Assembly (NCBI GenBank): GCA_005223375.1
Contig: RXOD01004176.1
Location: 1 to 26,841, forward strand
Direction of reading: 5' to 3'
Length of the DNA: 26,841 nt
Origin: Amoebophrya sp. AT5.2
Taxonomy: Eukaryota > Sar > Dinophyceae > Syndiniales > Amoebophryaceae
Position 1 is the stretch's first letter, and the number at the start of each line of letters is the position of its first letter. Below, piece after piece: positions 10,294 to 19,672 of the stretch. The notes beneath the pieces are model-generated. The model had not been told where the DNA came from. It did not search any database and saw nothing but the letters and a program-made list of their open reading frames with translations. A program made the translations under genes and the position numbers.

Positions 10294-11052
10294 GCACGCG
10301 ATAGCTTTTGCTACCAATTCTTTATGTTACTAAGAGACGAGCACTTAATCAAATCCTCCTGAAAATTCGGTGCAGCGGCGGCGGCCGCGGCCACGCTGTA
10401 AATTATCATGAATATAGTGGGTGTTCTACTGCTCAGTAATCGAATTATTATGGTCCACGCCTCCCAAATGGAACTTCCGGCTACACAGTTTCCTCTTCTT
10501 ATGTTGGTTGTAGCTACAATACTTTGATTTTGTCGGATCGAGCGCGCGGTGCCGTTTGAGAAAAAACTTCACGTTGTCGGACGGCCAAATCGGAAACTCA
10601 CGAATCGTTAAGATGGTCCGGAACCTTCGAGAGCTGCACGAGTTGCCAGCACGACATGAAAGTGAAACCCACAAACGCCGCCACAGGACGACAGACAAGA
10701 AAAGCACGAGTTGCAGAAGAACAGCAAAAGCTGCTTGACGCCTTGTTTCCGCGGTCTCCCCGGTGCGTCACCTCGTCCCGGGTGCTTCGACCATTCCAAA
10801 TTCTTTTTCGCGGCTCGTGAACAAAACCGCAGTCTCGAATGAGAATGGCTGATCTAGTGTACTTTTAACTGTGACATCCAATTTTCGAAGCTCTGCGTAC
10901 GTTCGAAGACAGATGACCGTCACAGGCGGACAAAATCCCTAAACCAGAAGTACAATACAGGATCAGATCTTCTTCACTACAGTCCTCACAGTGGTGCGGC
11001 TGCTGCAGCTGGTGCAATGGTATCTAAATCTGCAGAAGGATACTCGTTGTCG
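10294..11052. other. Spacer downstream of POC1, no gene supported
   Basis: Short ORFs occur on both strands (10426-10707 minus, 10556-10738 plus), but they overlap and look random. A GC-rich run (GCGGCGGCGGCCGCGGCC) lies at about 10375-10393. The right part should hold the 3' UTR of POC1; no clear polyadenylation signal could be picked. Confidence 0.4.
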
Positions 11053-13303
11053 CTACTCAGGTTTTTCGGCGAGTTGCGCGACGGTTGCTTCGGTCATGGA
11101 GAGTCGTTGGTCCATCACTTTCACCGTTTGCATCAGCATCTCCATCTGCGCCGTCATCTGCTGAATCGCCTCCATCATCTTCTGCTCCGCGGCCGTCGGA
11201 CCTGAGGTTCTTCATCTTCTCAATCGGGGGATTCCACCATTTTCAACATCATCAAATTGTACAACTTCTACTCATACAAATTGTTTGCACTACTGACAAC
11301 AGCAGTACCTTCCTTCTTGTTCTCTCCACCCGCCGACCCCGGCCCGGTGGCCTGGGAGGTCGGCCTCGTGCCCCTAGAAGTTATCCCCGAGTCTACCTTC
11401 GCGACCGCGGGCTCCTTCGCAGTATTGCTGTTGCTGCTTGCTCCCCTCTTTTTTTTCACCGGACTCGTACTGTGCGCCGCGAGCAACGTCGTGTCACTGT
11501 TCACCTCGCCCGCGAACTGCGTTATCACCGGTTGGGGCTTCGGGTTGTTCGGCCCCGCGGCGCCCCCCGCCTTTGTAGATGCGGTTCGGGAGGGCGGACG
11601 CAGCACATTAGAAGAAGAAGAAGTAGTGTTACCGTTACCCCCAAGCCCGGCGGCTGAGGATGAACTCGACGACGTTGCCGGCTCGCCTCCTGCTATCGCG
11701 TTGCCCGCCCGCGGCGCGTTGTACAGGTAAGTGCGCGCGGCGCCGCCGCGCACGTCCGTGGACGAAGGGGGCTGCTCGTACAGCTGCTCCGAGGGACACT
11801 GACCCGTCTTCCACACGAACAGCTTGGAATCGCCGCTGCCGGACACTAAAAACTGGCCCTGGGGCGAAAACTTCACACTCCCAACCGCGTCCTCATGCCC
11901 GGCGAGAGTGTACAGGAGACGACCTGGCCAGAAGAAGTCGCGGAGGCTAAAAAGGGGCTCTGCCGCGGCTAAAAAGAAAGTCTAAGTGTGCGTGGTGAGT
12001 AGACCTCGCAGCTAGGTAGAAGATGTGAATAGGATAATAAGCTCCCTCGTAATAGACATGCAAAACTCCACCTTCCTGCAGGTCCCAGATTTTGACGCTT
12101 CTGTCTGCGCTCGCGGAGGCGAGAAAGTTTTGGCTATGGCAGAAGTCCAGATCCAGCACGGCAGCGCCGTGCGCGTCGTAATGCTGAATCAAACGCTTCC
12201 GCCTCAAATCCCAGATTTTGATGGTGCGGTCGTCGCTGCCAGACGCGATGCAGGTCCCGTCTGGGTGGAAGATTGCCCGATTCACCCGCTCGCTGTGCTC
12301 CTGCATCTTCATCACGCAGCCGCGGTCTTTAATGCACAATCGAAGTCATCGGACAAATTCGGAAATCTTCACGAAATTTTTACAGTAGAACGAGACAGGA
12401 GTTAGACAGGTTGTGCAGAAACACGAGGTTGTTGTTGAGTCATGTGCATGTCGATGTTGTAGTCGGTCCGATATAGGACCATAAAGTACAAAACACATAA
12501 AACAAATTCATATTCAAAAAACAAAGAAAGACAAAGGCGAGTAACAGTATAAGTAGGAGGAGTGCCTTTCCCTCCCCCGGCGCTGTGTGCGCCTGCGCCC
12601 GCGATGCGGAGGTCCCAGATGCGCACGGTTTTGTCGTCGCCGCAAGTGACCACGAGGTTGGGCTCGTCCTGGGAAAAGCGGACGGAGCGGACCCAGTGCG
12701 TGTGTCCCTCCAAAGACATCACAAACTTCGCTGACGTGGGAGTCACCTGCCAAATCTTCACAATCTTGTCGTCCGACGCGGTCGCCAGGAGCGAGTTGTC
12801 CGGCGACAAGTGGCACGAGCGCACCACGCCCGTGTGAGCCTTAATCACGTGCGAAGGAGTTCCTGTCGGGATTCCGAATTATGCATTTATCGGATACCGA
12901 TTCCGATTCCATGCAGAATTTGACATAGACTCACACTTTTTGGAGCCACGCAGGCAGAAGTTCCCTTGTTCCTTGGGCTACTTTTATATCGCATACCTTT
13001 GGCGTTGTTGAGCCAGAGGGACACGGTTTTGTCACTGCTCGCGCTCGCGAAGAAGCTGCCATCCTTCGCCACACTCACGTCGTTCACGTCCGCTTTGTGC
13101 CCTTGATTTTGGCCGCCCAAATCCGAACTTGCTGGCTCGAACTTGAAGGGGCGGAGCTGCTGCTTGAAGTGCCACACGTAGAGGCGACCGTCGTGGCTCC
13201 CCGAGATCATTTGGTGCATAGCCGGATGGAACGCTGCTGCGGACACAGAGCCCGTGTGCCCCTTAAACACCCGAACCAGCTCCGGCGGACGCATGGCTTC
13301 CAT
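11053..13303 (-). CDS. POC1: POC1 centriolar WD40 protein, 540 aa, five exons
   Basis: POC1 is a conserved component of centrioles and basal bodies, needed for their stability. Exons on the minus strand are 13303-12997, 12862-12566, 12326-12072, 11923-11309 and 11201-11053; they sum to 541 codons including the TAG stop. Seven WD40 blades are visible: GH at 15 with VW at 43; GH at 68 with LW at 96; AH at 111 with IW near 139; GHTHW near 155; then EHSERVN, AHGAAV and GHEDAV blades each ending in a W. Blade 5 to 7 signatures (FHPDGTCIASGS, EGRLLYTLAGHE) match POC1. A Ser/Ala-rich linker of about 170 aa follows. The last exon gives the POC1-specific C-terminal helix (MQTVKVMDQRLSMTEA). All four introns are phase 1. 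Intron 2 (12565-12327) is GC-AG; the others are GT-AG. Confidence 0.95.
12327..12565 (-). other. GC-AG intron of POC1 with AAAG direct repeat at its ends
   Basis: Frame continuity between blades 4 and 5 is restored only by joining GGAAAG at 12566 to ACCGCGG at 12326. The intron then begins GCACTC and ends TTAAAG. AAAG stands at the end of the exon and at the end of the intron, so the exact cut is ambiguous by a few bases. No GT donor in the region gives an open frame into the next blade. At 239 nt it is the longest POC1 intron and it is AT-rich. Confidence 0.65.
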
Positions 13304-13716
13304 CCTGCGCGAACGGATCGGTCGACAAAACTACTCCAAGACCAAGTCCAACTAGAACTTTATACTAACCTAACTGTAGAAAATAAACAAATTTTAATTT
13401 GTTAGGATATTCAAAAAATTTGATTTTCACAGGAGACCTTCGGTTCTAACTATGCATGGAGAGAGTGCGCGCGAGCGCGTCTGAGGCTAATCTATTTCTA
13501 TGCATGGTTTTGGTTTTGGATCGAAATCCAAATCGATTGACCTTTCGAGCCTAAAAAAGAAAATTGAAATTCTACTCTGTTTCTAGATCTAGAAAGAAGA
13601 GCTGGCCGGCAGGAAACGAAAACGATTCAGCTCCACATCTAGACAATCTCTGTTGAAATCAACCAGCAGGCACGTGCCGCTTTGCGGGACTTGCTCTTGT
13701 TGGGAGAGCTGCCGCA

Positions 13717-13992
13717 ATGCGGGTGCGCGCCGGTGCTACTACTTTTATTACGATGATTTTTTATATACTTATTTTGCTTTTGCTATTGCTGCACCAGGAC
13801 CAGCTGCTCCGATTTTATAACCCTTTGCATCTTCTCTCTTTTTTGCCCCCCTCAAATGGAAATGATAACAGTCGGCAACAGCCTCGTTGTCGTTCAGAAC
13901 AGCCTCATATGACAAGAGGGCTGTTCAACAGCCAGTTTAGAAGTTTTATTCTTCACGGTTGCGCAGAGAGCAGGGACGACCCTCTTGTCTGA
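13717..13992 (+). CDS. Possible small protein with N-terminal hydrophobic segment
   Basis: An ATG-initiated 91-codon frame has a strongly hydrophobic stretch (ITMIFYILILLLLLL) at about residues 11-25, then a polar tail. It would be a signal peptide or single membrane helix. It lies on the opposite strand between POC1 and PRP18 in AT-richer sequence, and a T-rich run alone can encode such leucines. No family is recognised and no splice partner was found, so it may be chance. Confidence 0.25.
   Translation: MRVRAGATTFITMIFYILILLLLLLHQDQLLRFYNPLHLLSFLPPSNGNDNSRQQPRCRSEQPHMTRGLFNSQFRSFILHGCAESRDDPLV
13911..13990. repeat. Inverted repeat in the POC1-PRP18 spacer
   Basis: GACAAGAGGG at 13911-13920 is matched by CCCTCTTGTC at 13981-13990. 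Around it, AACAGCC occurs several times, and CTGACAAAAGAGAC/CTGAGACAAAAGAGAC repeats lie at 14053-14102. The spacer 13304-14245 holds this, a repeated CTATGCATGG (13451 and 13499) and the weak 13717 ORF. Confidence 0.45.
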
Positions 13993-14245
13993 CAAACTTC
14001 ACTTCGCAAACGGCGCCGCACAGTGACAGGTATCACTTGAGTGTGAGTGGGTCTGACAAAAGAGACAACGTACGCGCCTCATATCTGAGACAAAAGAGAC
14101 AGAGGCCGATCGCGCGGCTCGTATCTGAGAAGCAAATTTATTCGCCCGGAGTGGAACTAACATAGGTTCGATGTCGCAGCAGGGCGCCCCGACTTGCAGA
14201 AAGTTACGCCTGAGCGCCCCGCCGCCGCACCCGCATCTACCTATA

Positions 14246-14464
14246 TTAGTTCTTCTCCTCGGTGGCGTCCGTAGTCCAGCCTTTCTCACCGCCTGTTCGT
14301 TCCCCTTCGGCTTCCCCGGACACTCTACTACGCGTCCCTGTGCCAGCATTCTCGTCCGCAGCCTTCTTCTTGCCGCCTTTTCGGCGCTCTTCTCCTCGTT
14401 GTCCTTCCCTTCGCAATGCCTCGGCTTTCCTTCCTTTTTCTTCCTTTTGATCGACGACCCAACT
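14246..14464 (-). CDS. Possible Lys/Glu-rich downstream exon of the PRP18 gene
   Basis: Below the PRP18 stop the minus strand is open for 73 codons from 14464 to a TAA at 14248-14246. It reads as a charged, coding-like tail (KEEKGRKAEALRREGQR, later GGKKKAADENAG). It follows a CTGAAG that could act as acceptor, but no donor was found before the PRP18 stop. It may be 3' UTR, an alternative last exon, or chance. Confidence 0.2.
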   Translation of the reverse strand, partial: SWVVDQKEEKGRKAEALRREGQRGEERRKGGKKKAADENAGTGTRSRVSGEAEGERTGGEKGWTTDATEEKN

Positions 14465-14542
14465 TCAGCTCTCGCCGATCTCTGCTTGGCCAGCTTCCCC
14501 CTCAAAGATCGATGGAAGAAACCAACGAAACAAAGGTTATCT

Positions 14543-16699
14543 TCATAGCGGCCACTTTTCTGCTGCGTAGGTCATGAGTCTCTTGAAGGAGTGTATGTAC
14601 TTCCTGGTGGCTTCGTCGCTGAGTACGTGCGCGATTTTGTCTTCTCCGATCGCGCTCCGCGCGGCGCGCTCGTGGATCCCCACGTTGGTGACGCCCAGCG
14701 GCCACGCGGCGTTCCCGATCGCCAGTTTCATGTACTCCGAGTTCGCCTCTGTGTACTGCCGACGCTGGACCATCCGGACCATCAGCGCCAGCTTGTCTAG
14801 AATCGGAAGCTCCAGCGATCCCTCCTTCAGCTTCTTCCGCAGGGGCTTCAGGCACAACTTCGCCTCCCGGTACTGCTGCCGCGTGAACCTCCGCGCCAGC
14901 TGCTTACACCGACGGACAGCTTCAGCTCCTGCTGCATCTTCTACATCTACGTCTACTTGTTCTGCCCGGTGCGGAAGGTCATGACCTTCGGAGGTGGCAG
15001 TTGATTGCGGTACAATGGTGGCGAAGTTTTCCGCGACGCGCGTGCTGTCCTCCTCGAAGGCGGCGGCGGCGAGGTCGAGCTCCCAAGCCTTCAGAGTGTC
15101 CCGCAGCCACGCCCCCACGGCCGCGAATCTCCCGTCGCCGGCCGCTTCATCTTCATCGCCTTCCCCATCTTCTACTGCTTGATCCTTCGCTTCTTGCTTG
15201 ACGTCGATCCTTCGCTTTTTGCTTGACGTGCCAACAGCGTCTTCCGCGGCTGCTCCGTCTCCTCCTCCTGCCTTACGAATTATAGGCTTAAAATCGCCCC
15301 CCACGGCGACCTTGCTGTTGTCAACACCGACAGCTTGATCCTCGGCACTCTCCTCGTCGTCGTCCTCGGATGCGGCATCCTCGCGCAGCTTGTCCTTCAA
15401 AAGGGCTGCCTGCACCGTGAGTCCGCCCGTGAGCGAGCCCACCAGAGTTTCGCCCAACAACAGCTCGCGGTGCGCCAGCTCCGCTTCCTTGTAGCGGAGG
15501 AAGCGGTCCCAGACGCTTTCTCCGAACAGTGTCACCGGTTCGCCTACTTTCCGCAAAAACTCCTTCACCTCCGGCACACAGGTGGCCGCGTAGGCGCTCT
15601 CTTCGACAACGTCCTGCTCCGAAGGATTCGCTTCGGAGTCAGCAGGACTGTATTCGCGTATTGATGGTGCTGCGCCCTTGTTGCCACTCGTCGCGGCGGT
15701 GGAGGTGGACGACGACGACTTCTCCGCGAAATAGCGCCGCAGCTCGTGCTCCCGTCGCTCCTCCTCGTCTTTCGCGCGCTCGCGCCGCTTTTTATGCTCC
15801 TCCAGCTGCGCTTCGTGGCGCCGCCGCTCGACCTCCAGCTTCGACTGCGCCATAATCTTCTTCGGTACCGATAAGTCGTCGCCGCTCCGATTCCGTATCC
15901 GATCGTTCCCGGAAGATTCCAGGCCGCGGCCCAGCTGTCGCGCAACGTGGGCCGGGACGATCTTGGTGTGGTTTATGTTCTTTTTAGTGTGGTTGATGTT
16001 CTTGTGTTTGCTTCCGCTAGCCGCCACCTCGGACGGTTGCCTGTTGTTCGAAGAGGTAGCGGTCGCGGACTCCGCGAGGGAGGAAGGGATCCCCGCACGG
16101 GGGCCGGCGCGGTCTCCTCCGATAACAACATGTTGGGCATCTTCTTTCCCGCGGGGGCCCGCAGATTCTTCTAGTTCTACCGGCGGAGCGTCACCAATTA
16201 TAGCCGCCTGCGCGTGGTCGTCGCCCCGATCGGCGGCCGAACTCTTCTCGACCAATAGCGAACTCTCTGAAATCAATCTCAGACTACTTCTAATCCTGGC
16301 ATCTTCTCCATCTTCGGGGGACGACGCTGACACTGACGCTGCGACCCTTTCGTTGAGGAGACCCTTCTCTTGACACACCGCCACCAGCAGCTGCGCCAGC
16401 ACCTCGTCTGTCTCGCACTCGAGCAGCGGGCCAAACACCTCTCGAACCATCTCGTCGTTGGCTTGTTGGTCCTCCTCAACACCCGGCGTCTGTTGAGGAC
16501 TCTGATGCTCCTCGAAGCTCTCCACGTGTTCGAGAAGAAGAGCGATCATATGCTCGACTTTGTCGGAATCCACATCCGCGAAGTCGCCGCTCTCCGCAAT
16601 CACCCGCCGCACGCTTCGTTCCAAGTCCTCGCCCGCAAAGGCGCGAGGCCCGTCCCCGACAAGCTTCCCGCCGCGCCAGCTCTCGTCCATCCGAAGCAA
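14543..16699 (-). CDS. PRP18: Pre-mRNA-splicing factor PRP18, 718 aa, with long N-terminal extension
   Basis: PRP18 is a U5 snRNP-associated factor that helps hold the 3' splice site during the second step of splicing. One open frame without introns runs from ATG 16699 to TGA 14543. The C-terminal PRP18 domain is clear at about 525-718: the conserved loop MKLAIGNAAWPLGVTNVGIH (657-676) is followed by HVLSDEATRKYIHSFKRLMT. The upstream motif EVKEFLRKVGEPVTLFGES (377-395) is the short element shared with PRP4. A charged helix from about 284 (QSKLEVERRRHEAQ) resembles the usual PRP18 N-terminus. The 280 residues before it are extra: a helical part at about 25-115, then a low-complexity stretch with a NINHTK duplication (234-246). 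Acidic inserts also lie at 440-520. The human protein is 342 aa, so this one is about twice as long. It ends shortly after the last helix (EKWPL). Confidence 0.93.
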   Translation of the reverse strand: MLRMDESWRGGKLVGDGPRAFAGEDLERSVRRVIAESGDFADVDSDKVEHMIALLLEHVESFEEHQSPQQTPGVEEDQQANDEMVREVFGPLLECETDEVLAQLLVAVCQEKGLLNERVAASVSASSPEDGEDARIRSSLRLISESSLLVEKSSAADRGDDHAQAAIIGDAPPVELEESAGPRGKEDAQHVVIGGDRAGPRAGIPSSLAESATATSSNNRQPSEVAASGSKHKNINHTKKNINHTKIVPAHVARQLGRGLESSGNDRIRNRSGDDLSVPKKIMAQSKLEVERRRHEAQLEEHKKRRERAKDEEERREHELRRYFAEKSSSSTSTAATSGNKGAAPSIREYSPADSEANPSEQDVVEESAYAATCVPEVKEFLRKVGEPVTLFGESVWDRFLRYKEAELAHRELLLGETLVGSLTGGLTVQAALLKDKLREDAASEDDDEESAEDQAVGVDNSKVAVGGDFKPIIRKAGGGDGAAAEDAVGTSSKKRRIDVKQEAKDQAVEDGEGDEDEAAGDGRFAAVGAWLRDTLKAWELDLAAAAFEEDSTRVAENFATIVPQSTATSEGHDLPHRAEQVDVDVEDAAGAEAVRRCKQLARRFTRQQYREAKLCLKPLRKKLKEGSLELPILDKLALMVRMVQRRQYTEANSEYMKLAIGNAAWPLGVTNVGIHERAARSAIGEDKIAHVLSDEATRKYIHSFKRLMTYAAEKWPL

Positions 16700-18596
16700 G
16701 ATGAAGATCCGATCTGAAGATCGATCGATAAGAAAGCGGCGTGGTCCGTGGTCCTATTTATTACATGAGAATAACTGCCTATGCGCGTTCTGTGTTGACA
16801 TGCTGTCCTCGCTGCTGATGGATTTACGAATTTTTACTTTCTTTCTGAATCGCTTAAATAAATAGTGACCCCCACCCCACGAGCTAAAGGTCCGGGCTGT
16901 GTATGGACAGTCAGTGCTGTTAAGTACGATGTTGCAACGGATCAATGTGGTCGCGGTGCCGAAAATTGGGACCGATGGTGGCCGAAAGGGAACGATCGAT
17001 GGAGGGCGTCGAGACCTCCATTTCTATGAACAGTGAAAACATGATAAGGGTGGATCGAAGTGAAAGATAAATGTGAATGTCTGATGGAGGCACCCAACGT
17101 GAAGCTGCGCGGACCGCGATGGATTCTTCACATTCTTGAGAACGGGACACCGGTGCAGAAGGAAAAAACGCCTACTTTCGCAGGACTTCGACGCAGACGC
17201 CGTGAAAAGAACCCGCGCACCAGTGATGGTGTGAGGAAAGAAGAGACTCACGCAGATCTCCCCGCCAAAAGGAACCACGAAGATAGCAGCCTGTTCGACG
17301 TCCCAACTGACCGAATCCAAGGTCCACCAGAACTCAAATTTTTCTGCGCCCGCGTTGATCCCTCCCCTGTCCACAGGAGCAGGAGCAGCAGCAGTTATAA
17401 TGCTGCAAGTGCGGCAGCGGCTGGCGCGTGTAATCGATTTTTTGGCTGCAGCTCCTTCGTGAAACAAGAAAAGTAATACAAAATTTGCGGCTCTCTACAT
17501 TAATTTTCTCAACAAAACTGCAGACCTAGATGTTGTCTTTCCTGCTTCTATCCTTGTGTGAGACAGCCAGAGCCGATCCCTTGCCTAAGTATTTGTATTT
17601 CCTCATAACCGATGATGATTTATTATGCACGTTGAACGGGCCAAGCTAGCTGTCGTCGCCACGACCACCACCACATCATTTATTTTAGTTCTATACACAA
17701 GCGATTTAAATTTGTCGTTTCTAAAGGTGCTGCTTGTGTAGTCCTCTTGCCGCGAAGATATCAAACGAGATCGCTCCCGTGGGTCGTGAGATCCGATGCA
17801 AAATTGGTACTCAAAACATGTTTGTACGTTGTAAAAAGCAGGTAAAACATAAAAGCAATAGAATGACAATACTTACTCCTGACCTCCTCAGTCATTACAC
17901 CCTGTGCACCCGACCTCACACGAAGCGGACGCACGCACGTCAGCACCGCCCCCGCAACTAACCTGAACCGGCGTTTCCCCGCCTTCCAGTAGGTCCTAAC
18001 TTGCTTCCCTCAGTCATGTAAAACGTCGAGTATCTGCCGTGGAAATGGCGCAGCTCATTATCTATGGCGTACATACGTCGTTGCACATGGTCGTGCCGAA
18101 AAAATATTTTCCTACAACGAAGCGAACTGTGTTGTAGTAAGTAAGTGGAGATGAACCAACCAAGCTAGCACCCTCTCCTGTTCCTTCGTGGATGGTTCGT
18201 CACGATCAAGATAAATGCCGCGCCCGCGGCGAGTACTTATTCATATTGATCCTCACCTGTCTACCACTTCCTCGAATTCTCTCAAGAAGTGCAAATAGAC
18301 AGACCTCTCCTTCCTCCACCAAGATGTGTGCGCACCTAGAATCGTAGCTCTCTTCAGCAGCGCCTGATAGAAACTACGTCAACGAAAAATAAAGATAAAC
18401 GAATTTTGATTATAGTTCTGTACTTCCCTCCTCCTTTTACGGTTCTGTGCACCGGTCTCTGCTCGATCAAGATCCAGATCGAGAGCTTCTTAGAATCTAG
18501 CACAACCACCGGTATCTTGATCTTCTCTCGCGCCACAAAATAAGCATATAAGTAGCTAAAGAACCTCCCGAAGGTATCGCGCCTCTCACCCGCCGG
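16700..18596. other. Long spacer with only weak ORFs
   Basis: No gene can be supported in these 1.9 kb. The best candidate is a plus frame with ATG at 17083 (MEAPNVKLRGPRWILHIL) to a stop at 17476, basic and Ser-rich. The minus strand is also open there (17024-17467, non-ATG start), so neither is convincing. The PRP18 promoter should lie just above 16700. The part from 17500 to 18590 is AT-richer with many stops. Confidence 0.4.
17083..17476 (+). CDS. Weak ORF, about 130 aa
   Basis: From ATG 17083 the frame encodes a basic protein (LRRRRREKNPR) with a Ser/Ala-rich tail ending FVKQEK. There is no recognised domain, no splice partner and an equally long open frame on the other strand. It is included only because it is the longest ATG-started frame in a 1.9-kb gap. 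Confidence 0.2.
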
Positions 18597-18923
18597 CTAC
18601 GGAATCTTCACTTCTCCCTCGTCAATCTTGGGCAACTTTTTCGGGGCGGGGAGGACGGGGGGCGCCGCTTTTTCGGGCCAGCGCTTCTTCAACGTCTTGT
18701 CTTTATAGTAGTGCACCCGGTTCTGCAGCTCCTGGAGATTCGGGTCGTTTCCGTACATCTTCATCAGCCCCGGCATGAGCGCGGAAATGGGACGGATCTC
18801 ACACGCGTTGTGCTCCGAGAACACTGTGACCACTTTGTGCGTCTGCGGGGCGGTGTACAAAAGGTACTCCGAGTTGTCCACCACCTGGTTCTTCTTATTC
18901 TTTCCATTCTCCACCGGCGGCGG
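18597..18923 (-). CDS. Terminal exon of an unknown gene; start exon not found
   Basis: The exon appears to start after the acceptor TTTGACCAG at 18924 and runs 109 codons, including the stop at 18597. It has no internal ATG near its start, so it needs an upstream exon. It reads DPNLQELQNRVHYYKDKTLK in the middle, with a hydrophobic part before it (VVTVFSEHNACEIRPISALM) and a Pro/Lys tail (PAPKKLPKIDEGEVKIP). Codon use resembles that of the flanking minus-strand genes. A plausible partner upstream could be a short Cys/Tyr exon after TTTACAG near 19492 (KYCAYERHTTFGARG), but the join was not settled. A stretch reading MKVSFVVILY at about 19019 is another candidate start. The family is unknown; it may belong with the secreted-type genes next door. 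Confidence 0.5.
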   Translation of the reverse strand, partial: PPPVENGKNKKNQVVDNSEYLLYTAPQTHKVVTVFSEHNACEIRPISALMPGLMKMYGNDPNLQELQNRVHYYKDKTLKKRWPEKAAPPVLPAPKKLPKIDEGEVKIP

Positions 18924-19328
18924 CTGGTCAAAGAATTAGAGCGAAACCGAGGAAGCGAGGCGATCTAAAAATAATAAATTCAATTAATATAAAATCACAA
19001 CGAACGACACCTTCATATGTATCCGCTACTCAGGCCTGTCTGCTGGCGATCGACATCGATAAGTAGCTCAGCGCGTTTGGCGAGGAGGGGAGAAGTAAGC
19101 TCCTCTAGCGCATTCCAGCCATTTGCGCCATGGATTCAAACGCAGCGCTCTCGCGCAGAGCTGATGCAATTTAAGTATCCTATCCGTGATCGTGATTCGC
19201 AACTATTGCCATCGATACTCGACGTTCGACGCGCCAGCCATAACTCATGGCGCCGCTGAAGATCGAATCCTTCTTCTGCGCCCAAGCCAGAATGTGCCGC
19301 CGTCGGAACGTATGACGTAGAAGTTTTA

Positions 19329-19400
19329 GCCGGCACGTCGTTCTCCGATCTGCAACTGCAGATGCATATGCAGTTGCAGATCGGAGGACGACGCGCCGGC
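19329..19400. repeat. Near-perfect 72-nt hairpin, 32-bp arms
   Basis: The arms 19329-19360 and 19369-19400 pair with two mismatches; the inner 18 bp (CTCCGATCTGCAACTGCA and its complement) are perfect. The loop is 8 nt (GATGCATA). The arms end in GCCGGC. It lies between the terminal exon at 18597-18923 and the gene at 19673-21107, possibly inside an intron of the former. It could be a foldback mobile element, an intron-borne insertion or a structured RNA. Confidence 0.85.
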
Positions 19401-19672
19401 TTCTCGCTCCTGCGCCAGCTTTGCACTTGGCCAGCCCTAGCCCCGAGCCCCAAACGTGGTGTGCCGCTCGTAGGCGCAGTACTTAGCTGTAAATATTAGT
19501 TTCGATGCTGGTTCATCCTCATCATTTTCATATCACTATCAGCCGAGCTACTAGCTAGTGCTAGGTCAAGGACGGGCAAGACGTAGATTGATAGCTTCTA
19601 TGTTTCTAGTAAGTGTCTTCTAATATGATAAATCAATATAGAAAAAGTGGATCGACTCGCACCCATCGCGCC

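Noticed and set aside
11085..11950. Plus-strand ORFs of 96-190 codons
   Set aside because: They are shadows of the Ser/Ala-rich linker of POC1 on the minus strand.
14171..14548. Plus-strand ORF of 125 codons, hydrophobic and Phe/Leu/Ser-rich
   Set aside because: The composition is what the antisense of a Lys/Glu-rich minus frame gives.
18597..18914. Start codon at 18914 for the terminal exon
   Set aside because: The codon there is GTG, not ATG; the acceptor at 18924 makes it an internal codon.
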